Assembly: GCA_003388505.1 (NCBI GenBank)
Contig: QQVO01000064.1
Span: 62,001 to 126,000 of the forward strand
Reading direction: 5' to 3'
Length of the DNA: 64,000 bases
Origin: Planctomycetota bacterium
Lineage (GTDB): Bacteria > Planctomycetota > Planctomycetia > Planctomycetales > Planctomycetaceae
Shown here in pieces: positions 35,232 through 43,772 of this stretch. Numbering within the stretch: the first letter of the stretch is position 1; each line of letters opens with the position of its first letter. The position numbers were made by a program, and so were the translations under genes. The notes under the pieces were generated by a model that was not told where the DNA came from, made no database searches, and worked only from the letters and a program-made list of their open reading frames with translations.

Positions 35232-35804
35232 TTACCAGACAAACGGCACCGAGTGCGGTGCGTCGAGCGGTGAAGTGGTCGGCGGTCCGTAGGGGACGAC
35301 GATTGCGTTTTCACATGCCTGCTCGCAGGGGGCGTTGCCGGTCCGGCAGTCATTGCAGGGAGGCGCCTGTGACGGGACGTGCGAGCTGTGCGGCGGCAGC
35401 ACGTGGTTCCGGGGGGTCGCTTCGGGCGGGCAGGGACAGTCGTCCGGGACGATCGCCGGCGCCGGTGGCGTTGAGTGAGGAGACTCGGTGCTGTAGGCGG
35501 GGCCTGGTGTGTAGAGTCCGAAACACTCGACGCAGGAGTTGTCGTCTCCGTAGGAGGAGCCGGCGGTCCAGGAGGTGGCGCCGCAGCAGCCGCTGGCGCA
35601 ACCATGCATGCCGGTGTAGTAGTAGGACTGGTCGAGTCCGCGGAAGGCGGCGGCGACCTCTTTGTACTCGCCGAGCAGAGCTTCCTGAACGCAGGCCATT
35701 CCGGTAATCAGGCCGAGGATGAGGACGGTGCCGACGACGATGAGTTCGGCCGAGACGATGAAGCCGGCTTCGTCTTTCCAGAGTTGCATTGAGAGCGTGT
35801 CCAT
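35232..35804 (-). CDS. pilin-like cysteine-rich membrane protein 3
   Basis: A 190-residue paralog with MDTLSMQLWKDEAGFIVSAE and LIVVGTVLILGLITGMACVQ, then a cysteine-rich tail: DQSYYYTGMHGCASGCCGAT, DNSCVECFGLY, DDCPCPPEAT and CNDCRTGNAPCEQACENA, about fourteen cysteines. The Cys spacing differs from copies 1 and 2, suggesting diversification. It is the most upstream copy on the reverse strand. A secreted, disulphide-rich or metal-binding appendage subunit is the likeliest idea; not proven. Confidence 0.75.
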   Translation of the reverse strand: MDTLSMQLWKDEAGFIVSAELIVVGTVLILGLITGMACVQEALLGEYKEVAAAFRGLDQSYYYTGMHGCASGCCGATSWTAGSSYGDDNSCVECFGLYTPGPAYSTESPHSTPPAPAIVPDDCPCPPEATPRNHVLPPHSSHVPSQAPPCNDCRTGNAPCEQACENAIVVPYGPPTTSPLDAPHSVPFVW

Positions 35805-36503
35805 GAGTGACCTCCGGCGGGGGATGGCGTGCGGGAACTCGAGGCGGACAGCCAGTCGTCGTTGGGCGGGCGCTGCGAACCCCCACGAAACCGGAGGGGA
35901 CGCGAACGTCCCCAGCCGATTCCGCAGTGGATCGTTCCGGCGAGGTCATCGCCGGCGTGGCGGTTTCTCAGGTCGCCACACACGCTCTCACTCATCACGT
36001 TGACCGGCGGCTCGCCACGGAACCGCTGCAGTCGCGAAATCCCCCACATTCGAAAAATCTGGTCGAATCGATTCCCTCCGGACAGGTCATGCGATCCGTG
36101 CGACCGGTGGAATCGGCACAACCCGTACCATCGGAAGTCTGTGCCGGAGGCTGGGAGTTTCGCGGAGCGATAACTCACGACATGTACGAAGGTTGCGATT
36201 TGCCCAGGTTTGGCTGTGACTGGCGGGAGAGTATGGGGCGGGCGCGAGTCTGTTTGGAACGATTAGCGCGGTTGTCTGGATTGCGCCAAGAATTCTGAAT
36301 ATGCGGCTGTTGGACGCGCGTGGTCTCGAACTGAGCCGCAGTCGGAATCAAGCGGGCGGCCTGTGCAAGTCGCTGGCGACGGGATGAGGCATCGTCTAAC
36401 TTCGGTTGACCGCCGGTTCGGCGTTTCAGGGCAGCCCGTTCGGCCGCATGCAGCGGCCCGGGCGGCTTCATCAGCATCTCAACATCAAAGAGAGCGGTCC
36501 CGC
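35805..36503. other. divergent promoter region, no gene supported
   Basis: About 700 bp between the reverse-strand pilin-like gene and the forward-strand epimerase. Short open frames on both strands have no family features. I see no clear -35/-10 pair. Confidence 0.4.
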
Positions 36504-37472
36504 ATGGCCCGATGTCTCGTCACCGGGGGAGCCGGGTTCATCGGCAGTCACCTCACCGAGCGGCTGCTGGCGGACAGCCACGACGTTACGGTCCTGGACG
36601 ACTTGTCGACGGGGCACGGGGAGAATCTCGACGCGGTCCGATCGCATCCGAATCTGCGCTTGATTACCGGCTCGATCACGGATGAGACGGCCCTCGCCGA
36701 TGCGATGCTCGAAACCGAGTGGATCTTCCATCTGGCGGCCGCGGTGGGTGTGAAGCTGGTGGCGGAGGACCCGGTGCGGACGATCGAGACGAACATCTAT
36801 CCGACGGAGCGGTTGCTGCGGCTGGCGCGGAGCGGGGGGCAGCGGGTTTTTCTGGCGTCAACGAGCGAGGTTTACGGCAAGAACCCGAAAGAGGAGTGGA
36901 CGGAAGAGGATGACTTGCAGTTCGGGCCGACGTCGCGTCCCCGCTGGGCCTACGGTTGCTCGAAGGCGATCGACGAGTTTCTGGCGCTGGCGCAGCATCG
37001 CGAGCACGGGGTGCCGGTTGTGATCGGACGGTTCTTCAACGTCGTCGGACCGCGGCAGGTGGGGAACTACGGCATGGTGGTGCCGCGATTCGTCGATCAG
37101 GCTTTGGCCGGGGGGCCGGTGGTCGTGTACGACGACGGTTCACAGATCCGGTGTTACGCACACGTGCGGGAAGTGGTGGACTGCGTCGTCCGTCTGATGG
37201 AGACACCGGGCGCGGAGGGGCGGATTTTCAACATCGGGAGCGATCAGCCGGTGTCGGTGCGGGAACTGGCGGAGGCGGTGATCGGCAAGATTGACCCCGC
37301 GATACCGATCGAACACATCCCGTACGGGCAGGCTTACGGGGACGACTTCGAAGACGTGCGGCGGCGCGTGCCGAACGTTGACCGGTTGCGGGAGACGGTG
37401 GGGGTGAAGCCGTCGTTGTCGTTGGGGCAGATTCTGGACGACATCATCGTCTGGAAGCGGTCACAGATTTGA
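36504..37472 (+). CDS. NAD-dependent nucleotide-sugar epimerase/dehydratase
   Basis: A 322-residue extended short-chain dehydrogenase. It has the Rossmann motif [10 protein letters not shown] (8-17), [11 protein letters not shown], the catalytic Ser/Thr-Tyr-Lys triad in [10 protein letters not shown] and YGCSKAIDE, and [20 protein letters not shown] for substrate binding. This is the UDP-glucose 4-epimerase/GDP-mannose dehydratase group, which makes sugars for envelope polysaccharides. The ATG at 36504 places the Rossmann motif eight residues in, as usual. Substrate is unknown. No operon partner. Confidence 0.9.
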   Translation: MARCLVTGGAGFIGSHLTERLLADSHDVTVLDDLSTGHGENLDAVRSHPNLRLITGSITDETALADAMLETEWIFHLAAAVGVKLVAEDPVRTIETNIYPTERLLRLARSGGQRVFLASTSEVYGKNPKEEWTEEDDLQFGPTSRPRWAYGCSKAIDEFLALAQHREHGVPVVIGRFFNVVGPRQVGNYGMVVPRFVDQALAGGPVVVYDDGSQIRCYAHVREVVDCVVRLMETPGAEGRIFNIGSDQPVSVRELAEAVIGKIDPAIPIEHIPYGQAYGDDFEDVRRRVPNVDRLRETVGVKPSLSLGQILDDIIVWKRSQI

Positions 37473-37559
37473 CCCGGTACCGGCTGTTCGCGAACATTGG
37501 CCGACCGCGACTGTGATTGGCAGAATCCTCGTAAAAACAAGTTTGCCCACCTTGCGAAC

Positions 37560-38204
37560 ATGACATCTGAGCAACTCATTGCAGAGGGGCGGGAGTTGCA
37601 GCGGCCCTCTATGTTTCTCCGACCGCAAGGCAGGGGACCCGTTGCCGCCGTTTGGCACGAGAGAGACGAGGGTCAGATTGAGAGGACTGGACATCATTGT
37701 TGGATCACTGTTGATTCGCGGCATGTTTGTGGATTGTCGACCTCTGTCAGCGGCTACCTCCGCATCTTCACCGACGAGGAGAAGTGTGAGGGTGGTCGCG
37801 TGGAAGTTGTTCCCTCATGGCCAGATTGCGCAGGCACGAAACTTTACGCGCATCCTGCGTCGGTATTACCTCCGATTGACGCAGTGTTTGCTCGTGGTTC
37901 GGATGCTGTCGGCGATTGGATACGCTCGCACGGGTGGGAGCGCACAGAGCGTTATAACGACAACTTCAACGATGCAGACATTGTGCGGGAGTATGAGCGA
38001 GTCTGGCTGGATGAGTTTCCGCTCTACAATGAATCTGATGTTTACGCAGTACTCGGTGGTTGGCACTGGCCGTGTGCGGATGACGATTGGCATCATTTGA
38101 TTGACGAGACGTTGATGGTGCTGACAGTTCGTGACTCTGAACCTTGGGTTGAGGCGTGGCGCACTCGTGCGGGCCGATTCAAAGTGATTCAGAGGATTAC
38201 CTGA
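37560..38204 (+). CDS. hypothetical protein, aromatic-rich
   Basis: A 214-residue protein starting MTSEQLIAEGRELQRPSMFL. It is rich in Trp, Tyr, Asp and Glu (VAAVWHERDEGQIER, WITVDSRHVCGLS, VYAVLGGWHWPCADDDWH) and ends SGRFKVIQRIT-like (RAGRFKVIQRIT). This kind of soluble, beta-rich sequence suggests a folded cytoplasmic protein of the SMI1/immunity-type size class, but no family is recognised. TTG 37497 is another possible start. The next 300 bp contain no gene, so it is a solitary unit. Confidence 0.6.
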   Translation: MTSEQLIAEGRELQRPSMFLRPQGRGPVAAVWHERDEGQIERTGHHCWITVDSRHVCGLSTSVSGYLRIFTDEEKCEGGRVEVVPSWPDCAGTKLYAHPASVLPPIDAVFARGSDAVGDWIRSHGWERTERYNDNFNDADIVREYERVWLDEFPLYNESDVYAVLGGWHWPCADDDWHHLIDETLMVLTVRDSEPWVEAWRTRAGRFKVIQRIT

Positions 38205-38450
38205 AGTGGGCAATCCTGAGCACTCGTGCGCCGCGCCGCAGCGTAGTCCGACGTTTGCAGAATCTAATTGCGACTATCACAGGCAAGCGAGGCGGGTGGC
38301 ACAGCCCAGATCGGAATGAAATGGATCGATGGGCGTGGGCGAGTGCGGGATCGACGAAGAACTTGTTGAAGTCGCTCTCTCAAGACAGTCTCGTAGCGAC
38401 CACGCCCATTGTTTCGCTGCGCTCCGCTGAGGGCGTGCTGCCCAGTTCCT
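38205..38450. other. spacer, no feature seen
   Basis: Nothing recognisable lies here before the repeat at 38451. Confidence 0.35.
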
Positions 38451-38526
38451 GTCCGCATCGAGCGGTCTTCGGACTGTGAGCCTGAGATTCTTCGAGACAG
38501 CTCGTCGACACTGATCCGCAAAGCGC
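38451..38526. repeat. diverged 77-bp intergenic repeat, copy 2
   Basis: Partner of 20241-20317. It ends one base before the stop of the decarboxylase gene (38528). Confidence 0.65.
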
Positions 38527-38527
38527 T

Positions 38528-40051
38528 CTACCCCCCGCCAAGTTCCTGTCCGGTGTGGCGGATGGCCTGCAGGAGGTGGTCGAGTTCGGTTTCGGTGGTG
38601 AGGGGGTTGATGATCGTGGTGCGCAGTGCGCCGGCGCCGTTGAGGTTGGTCTGGACGATGTAGAACTCGCCGGATTCGATGAGGCGGCGGCGGATGCGGC
38701 GGTTGTAGTCGCCGAGGGTTGCTGTGTCTGCGTTTGCCATCCCGGGCGGGCGATAGCGGAAGGTGACGATGTTGCATTGTGGTTCATGCAGTGGCTCGAA
38801 GTCTTCGGCGGCGGTGAGTCGTTCGTAGAGCGATTGCGCGAGGGCGAAGGTGTGGTCGACCATGTCGGCGAAGAGTTGGGGTCCGAACAGCGACCAGACG
38901 CCCCAGAGACCGAGAGCGGCGGCGCGTTTGGTGCATTCGACGGTCATGGTGCCGCTGTCGTACTCGGCCATGCCGGGGGCTGAGGGATCGAACAGGTAGG
39001 GGGCCTCCTGCCGGAAGGCTTCGAAGCGGTGTTCGCGGTTGCGGTAGAAGACGAACGCGCAGAGGGCCGGCATGAAGAGCATTTTGTGCGCGTCGAACAC
39101 GAAGCTGTCGGCCTGGGCAAGGCCTTCGACGAGATGCTTGTGACGGTCGCTGAAAGCGGCGGCTCCGCCGTGCGCGGCGTCGACGTGCAGCCAGACGCCG
39201 TGTCGCCGGCAGACGTCGCTGATCTCGGGGAGCGGGTCGAACGCGCCGATGGGAGTGGCGCAGGCACAGGCGCAGACGGCGACGATCGGGTGTCCGTCAC
39301 CTTTCAGTTGGGACAGCAGTTCGTCGAGGGCGGCGGGGTCCATCCTCCGGCGATCATCAAGCGGTGCGCGGCGGACGTTTTCGGTGCCGATGCCGAGGAT
39401 GCCGGCGGAACGGGTGACTCCGTAGTGGGCGTCTGAGTGGACGACGAGGACTGGGCGTGGATTACCGGTGGGGACTCCGGTCTCCCAAGCGGCTTTGAGG
39501 GAGACGTTACGGGCGGTGAGCAGGGCGGTGAGATTGGCGAGGGATCCGCCGTGAGTGATGAGCCCGGCGAACTGTCCAGCCGAAAGACCGATCGTCCGGC
39601 CGACCTTTTCGATCATGGCGCGTTCCATGGCGGTGGCCCAGGGGCCCATCTCGTAGATGGCCATGACCTGGTTGGTGGCGGAGCCGATGGCGTCGAAGAG
39701 CGCGGCGATGGGGACGGAGGCGGGGACCTGATGTCCGAGATAGCGGGGGTGGTGGAGATTGTTGCCGTGTTCGAGGACGGCGCGGACGCGGTGCGTGAAT
39801 TCTTCGACGAAGCGGTTGGTGTCGAGTGGGTGCGAAACGGCGAGTGGGGGGCGGTCGAGCCATTCCGCGGCTGCGGCAGTGCAATCCTGCGGGGGGGACC
39901 AGTTGAGGACGGGGCCGTCCTTGTCTTCGACCTTTTCGAAGTGCGCTTGGAGCAGATCGGCCAGTTGGTGCGCGAGGGCGCCGATCAGTTGGGGAGAGTA
40001 CGCGGCACGGATGCGATCGAGTGCGTCGCTGGTCGCTGTGGGGGCGCTCAT
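38528..40051 (-). CDS. PLP-dependent decarboxylase (group II)
   Basis: A 507-residue enzyme starting MSAPTATSDALDRI (ATG 40051). It has LHHPRYLGHQVPASV, the GGSLANLTAL cofactor loop, DAAHGG (291-296) and the PLP lysine Lys323 in SFVFDAHKMLFMP. This is the group II family: aromatic L-amino-acid, diaminobutyrate, glutamate, aspartate or cysteine-sulfinate decarboxylases. The substrate-determining residues cannot be assigned by eye. It is divergent from an ATP-grasp ligase across 400 bp, so the two could share a product and route, e.g. an amine built onto an acid; an inference. Confidence 0.88.
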   Translation of the reverse strand: MSAPTATSDALDRIRAAYSPQLIGALAHQLADLLQAHFEKVEDKDGPVLNWSPPQDCTAAAAEWLDRPPLAVSHPLDTNRFVEEFTHRVRAVLEHGNNLHHPRYLGHQVPASVPIAALFDAIGSATNQVMAIYEMGPWATAMERAMIEKVGRTIGLSAGQFAGLITHGGSLANLTALLTARNVSLKAAWETGVPTGNPRPVLVVHSDAHYGVTRSAGILGIGTENVRRAPLDDRRRMDPAALDELLSQLKGDGHPIVAVCACACATPIGAFDPLPEISDVCRRHGVWLHVDAAHGGAAAFSDRHKHLVEGLAQADSFVFDAHKMLFMPALCAFVFYRNREHRFEAFRQEAPYLFDPSAPGMAEYDSGTMTVECTKRAAALGLWGVWSLFGPQLFADMVDHTFALAQSLYERLTAAEDFEPLHEPQCNIVTFRYRPPGMANADTATLGDYNRRIRRRLIESGEFYIVQTNLNGAGALRTTIINPLTTETELDHLLQAIRHTGQELGGG

Positions 40052-40451
40052 TGGGTGGGCTGGAGGGAGGGGGCGTTGCCTGCTGTCGGATTCCATTCGG
40101 GACGCAGCCGTTTCGAAGATGGAGGCTGTGGTTCGCCTGGGCGCATTCCACACTTTGCAATTCTTGACGCCAAGATGCAAAGCCACAAAGACCCGCCAGG
40201 CTCAGACGCGGGGCGCGGCTCGTCACGCCGCGATTGCCATTGGCAGTCGGCCGATCAGAGCGGATTGTTTTACCATGCGTCCACGTTGTGCGGATGAGCA
40301 GTCCCGCCAACCCGAAAATCAGCAGTCGAGGGACCGGGAGTGGGACTGGGCGGAGGATTGGGTATCATGCCGGATTCACAGCGAATTAAGCCATGAGCCG
40401 GCGTGTGCGGCATTCGAACTTGGTGCACGGCGGGAGAGCCCGGAAGGACTT
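40052..40451. other. divergent spacer
   Basis: Upstream of both the decarboxylase and the ligase. A CCAAGATGCAAAGCCACAAA stretch at about 40171 recalls a short repeated theme in planctomycete spacers; I see no other structure. Confidence 0.4.
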
Positions 40452-41477
40452 ATGAAGCGGCAGCGGATTCTCGTCCTCGTGCGGGACGGTCTGGTTCCCC
40501 CCGACACGATGGAGGGTTACACCGACAAGGAGATTGAAGAGTGGAAGTGCGAGTTCGACGTGATCCAGACGCTGCGGGAGCTGGGACACGAGGTGCATCC
40601 GCTGGGGGTGTATGACGATCTGGGTCCGCTGAAGGACGCGATTGCTGACTGGAAGCCGGACATTGCGTTCATGCTGCTGGAGGAGTTCCACGGTGTGACG
40701 CTGTATGACCATGCGATCGTGAGCTATCTGGAGTTAATGCGGCAGCCGTATACCGGGTGCAACCCGCTGGGGACGATGCTGTCACGCAAGAAGGCGCTGG
40801 CGAAGAAGATCCTGCTGCATCACGATCTGCCGACGCCGCGGTTTACGGTGGTTCGTAAGGGGCGCAGGGCACGGTTGCCGCGCGATCTGCGGTACCCGCT
40901 GCTGGTCAAATCGGACGGGGAGGACGCCTCACACGGGATTTCCCAGGCGTCGGTCGTGCATGACGCGGCGGCGCTGCATGAGCGGGTCGACTTTCTGCAC
41001 GAGAGCGGCGGCGGGGATGCGCTGGTGGAGGAGTACATCGAAGGACGGGAATTGTACGTGGGCGTGATCGGCAACGACCGGCTGCAGACGTTTCCGATCT
41101 GGGAGATGGACTTCAACCGGATGCCGGAGGCCCAGGCGCGGATTGCGACGGCGAAGATCAAGTTCAATGAGGCGTATCGCGACAAGTACGGCGTAACGAC
41201 GCGGGCGGCGCGGGGCATTGCTCCGGAGGTTCGACGCAGGATTTCGAACGTCTGCAAGCAGGTGTACCGGGAGCTGGAGATGAGCGGGTATGCGCGGATG
41301 GACCTGCGGTTGACGGAGGACAACCGGTTCTACCTGTTGGAGGCGAACGCAAATCCGAATCTCTCGTACGGCGAGGACTTCGCCGAGTCGGCTGAGACGG
41401 CGGGGGTCTCCTACGAGATGCTGCTGGAGAAGATTGTGCGGCTGGGATTGCAGTATGAGGCGCCGTGGCAGGAGTGA
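40452..41477 (+). CDS. ATP-grasp ligase, D-alanine-D-alanine ligase-like
   Basis: A 341-residue protein. GGAAGGACTT precedes ATG 40452, a good ribosome site. Three ATP-grasp modules are visible: an N-terminal Rossmann-like start (RQRILVLVRDGLVPPDTMEG), the ATP-binding strand RYPLLVKSDGEDASHGISQA, and VEEYIEGRELYVGVIG with NRFYLLEANANPNLSYGED. The metal ligands Asp in YARMDLRL and Glu/Asn in LEANANPN are present. This resembles D-Ala-D-Ala ligase/RimK types that form an amide bond using ATP. Planctomycetes make peptidoglycan, but a generic biosynthetic role is equally possible here; the substrate is not known. Confidence 0.85.
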   Translation: MKRQRILVLVRDGLVPPDTMEGYTDKEIEEWKCEFDVIQTLRELGHEVHPLGVYDDLGPLKDAIADWKPDIAFMLLEEFHGVTLYDHAIVSYLELMRQPYTGCNPLGTMLSRKKALAKKILLHHDLPTPRFTVVRKGRRARLPRDLRYPLLVKSDGEDASHGISQASVVHDAAALHERVDFLHESGGGDALVEEYIEGRELYVGVIGNDRLQTFPIWEMDFNRMPEAQARIATAKIKFNEAYRDKYGVTTRAARGIAPEVRRRISNVCKQVYRELEMSGYARMDLRLTEDNRFYLLEANANPNLSYGEDFAESAETAGVSYEMLLEKIVRLGLQYEAPWQE

Positions 41478-41526
41478 GGGGTGTGAATCAACGTGCGTCT
41501 CGGTGGTCGAGTGCTTGGGGATGCAT

Positions 41527-41549
41527 CGGCCGGCTGACGCCGGCCGCTC
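41527..41549. repeat. 23-bp GC-rich palindromic repeat, copy 2
   Basis: All 23 bases equal 20476-20498; about half the element is a GCCGGC palindrome. Confidence 0.65.
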
Positions 41550-41613
41550 GCCAATCTGCGGTTGACGCGCGAGAACGGTGAAGGCGTTCGACAGGCTGCC
41601 GCGCTGCGGTGTG

Positions 41614-41715
41614 GAACTCTTTCAGAGTTCTTACGGCTGCGTGGGCTTCCAACCAGGGGTGGCGCTCGCGTTGCTCGCTGACCCCTGGCTTTGCTGTCGT
41701 ACGCCTTCAGCGTAC
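41614..41715. repeat. composite multi-hairpin intergenic element, copy 2
   Basis: Three successive hairpins (GAACTC with GAGTTC at 41614-41630; CCAGGGGT with ACCCCTGG at 41653-41688; GTACGC with GCGTAC at 41699-41715) match 4347-4445 in order and spacing. The pairing is preserved while the arm sequence differs. It fills most of the gap between the ATP-grasp gene and RtcB. Confidence 0.75.
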
Positions 41716-41849
41716 GAAATGCGTCCGTGTTATTGGTGCCGCCAGGGTGAGTTGACCCCCGCCAAAACTCCGCAGTACACGCTGCTCGGAGGCAGCGCAA
41801 GACCGAATTGTGTGTCCTCGACAGGTTGAAAACCTTTCGTACGGGAAGG

Positions 41850-43313
41850 TCAGCCTTTGATGACGCCGAGGGGGCGCATGCGGGCGACTCTCTTGGAGAG
41901 GCCGGCGTGGTGGACGGTGTCGACGACGAGGTCGACGTTCTTGTAGGCGTCGGGCTGTTCTTCGGCGAGGCCTTTCCAGCTTCGGGCGCGGGCGATGACG
42001 CCTTTGTCGGCGAGTTCGCGGTCGATGCGGCGGCCCTTGGCGTGACGGACGGCGGCGGCGCGGCTCATCTGGCGGCCGGCGCCGTGGCAGGTTGTGCCGA
42101 ACGTCTGTTCCATCGAACCGGGCTGCCCGACGAGAACCCAACTGGCGCGGCCCATGTCGCCGGGGATGAGGACGGGCTGGCCGATCTCCTTGTACTCGTC
42201 GGGCGTCTCATCGTGGTGCGGGGGGAAGGCTCGCGTCGCGCCCTTGCGGTGGACCCAGACCGATTTGTCGACGCCTTCGATGCGGTGCTGCTCGAACTTG
42301 GCGATGTTGTGAGCGACGTCGTAGATGAGGTCCATGCCGAGATCCTGCCAGGTTTCCCCGAAGATCGTCTCAAAGACTTCGCGGGCCTGCCACATCAGGA
42401 GTTGGCGATTGCACCAGGCGTAGTTTGCGGCAGCGCGCATTGCGCCGAGGTACTTTGTGCCCTCGGGGCTGTTGACCGGCGCGCAGGCGAGTTGCCGGTC
42501 GGGGAGATTGATGCCGTACTTTTCCGGGACGCCGCGCAGCGCGCGGAGGGCATCGTCGCAGACCTGATAACCGAGACCGCGGGAACCGGAGTGGATCATC
42601 ACGCAGACCATGCCCTCGGTCAGTCCCATTACCTCGGCGGCGCGGGCGTCGAAGATTTCGTCGACGGCCTGGACTTCGAGAAAATGATTGCCTGAGCCGA
42701 GTGTTCCGCACTGGTTCGCGCCGCGCTGGAGCGCCCGATCGCTGACGAGGTCGGGCCGCGCGCCGTCGAGGCAGCCGCGGGCTTCGGTGTGTTCGATGTC
42801 GCGGTCAACGGCGAGACCGCGGCCTTGCAACCAGCGGGGGCCCTGGCCCATCAGTTCGCGGAGTTCAGCATGGGAGAAACTGTAGCGGCCGCCGCGGCCG
42901 ACGCCGGTGGGGACGTTTTTGAAGAGTTCGTCCACGAGGGGAGCGAGGTGGGACTGGATGTCGTCGTAATGCAGCCTGGAGCGGACCAGGCGGACGCCGC
43001 AGTTGATGTCGTAGCCGACGCCGCCGGGAGAGATGACTCCGCCTTCTTCCGGATCGGTGGCGCAGACGCCGCCGATGGTGAAGCCGTAGCCCCAGTGAAT
43101 GTCGGGCATGGCGAGGCTGGCGAGCTGGATGCCGGGCAGCGTGGCGACGTTGGCCACCTGGTCGGGGGCCTGGTCGCTGCGGACCTGGTCGATGAGCGCT
43201 TCGCCGGCGTAGATCAGTCCGTCGACGCGCATTTCCGGCTTGTAGGACTTGGGGATCCGCCAACAGTAGTCAGTGACGCGTTCCAGCGGACCGTTGTAGG
43301 CTTGTTTGGGCAT
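41850..43313 (-). CDS. rtcB: RNA-splicing ligase RtcB
   Basis: A 487-residue RtcB-fold ligase joining RNA 2',3'-cyclic-phosphate ends to 5'-OH, a tRNA-splicing/RNA-repair reaction. Visible: LASLAMPDIHWGYGFTIGGV, GGVISPGGVGYDINCGVRL, with the metal-binding Cys in DINCG, FLEVQAVDEIFD, MIHSGSRGLGYQVCDDALRA and HGAGRQMSRAAA carrying the guanylylated His. Length matches bacterial RtcB. There is no neighbouring archease, RtcA or RtcR, so it is a stand-alone copy. It starts at ATG 43313. Confidence 0.93.
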   Translation of the reverse strand: MPKQAYNGPLERVTDYCWRIPKSYKPEMRVDGLIYAGEALIDQVRSDQAPDQVANVATLPGIQLASLAMPDIHWGYGFTIGGVCATDPEEGGVISPGGVGYDINCGVRLVRSRLHYDDIQSHLAPLVDELFKNVPTGVGRGGRYSFSHAELRELMGQGPRWLQGRGLAVDRDIEHTEARGCLDGARPDLVSDRALQRGANQCGTLGSGNHFLEVQAVDEIFDARAAEVMGLTEGMVCVMIHSGSRGLGYQVCDDALRALRGVPEKYGINLPDRQLACAPVNSPEGTKYLGAMRAAANYAWCNRQLLMWQAREVFETIFGETWQDLGMDLIYDVAHNIAKFEQHRIEGVDKSVWVHRKGATRAFPPHHDETPDEYKEIGQPVLIPGDMGRASWVLVGQPGSMEQTFGTTCHGAGRQMSRAAAVRHAKGRRIDRELADKGVIARARSWKGLAEEQPDAYKNVDLVVDTVHHAGLSKRVARMRPLGVIKG

Positions 43314-43772
43314 GGGAGACTCCGGGATCCTTCCGGGGGTGAGTTTCGCGGGTGGACACGCGGACTGAGGGGAGAGTTCGGCGGTTTCGTGGGGCTCGAC
43401 GAGATGGAGGAATCGTGAACCTGTATTGTGTCGACTGCGAAACGACGAGTCGACATGCGAGGCGATGAATCGCGTTTAGTGCGCCAATCGAGGTGCGAGT
43501 TGGGGGAGACGGGTGGGCAACCGGTGGAATCGTCACGACCGGAACGGTGAGTGGGTCGAGGGGTGTTCTCGACTGAGGCCGAACCTCCGGCGGTCGCGGC
43601 GGACCGTATTCTGGTAGGACGCTCGTTTTCGAGCTGAGCGGCTCAGCAGGAGCTTCGCCCTCCCAAGGCTTGCCCTTCCGGGGCTTGGCCTGTCTGTGAA
43701 ACCCGATCGGCCTGGCCAGTGACTCTTCGGCAGACGACAGCCGGCGAGGATATTGCATACAGTGAGGAAAGC
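43314..43772. other. spacer containing a planctomycete interspersed repeat
   Basis: No gene. The repeat at 43622-43700 is the only recognisable element. Confidence 0.45.
43622..43700. repeat. interspersed repeat (GEAPAEP-encoding type)
   Basis: The reverse strand here would read EGEAPAEPLSSKTSVLPEY in one frame. That string comes from a short, AGCTTCGCCCTCCC-containing intergenic repeat that I recognise as widespread in planctomycete genomes. It contains GAGCTGAGCGGCTCAGC (43631-43647), a short palindrome. It is non-coding here. Confidence 0.6.

Noticed and set aside
36175-36477. A 100-residue reverse frame upstream of the epimerase gene
   Set aside because: Arg/Gln/Ala-rich with no ribosome site or recognisable domain.
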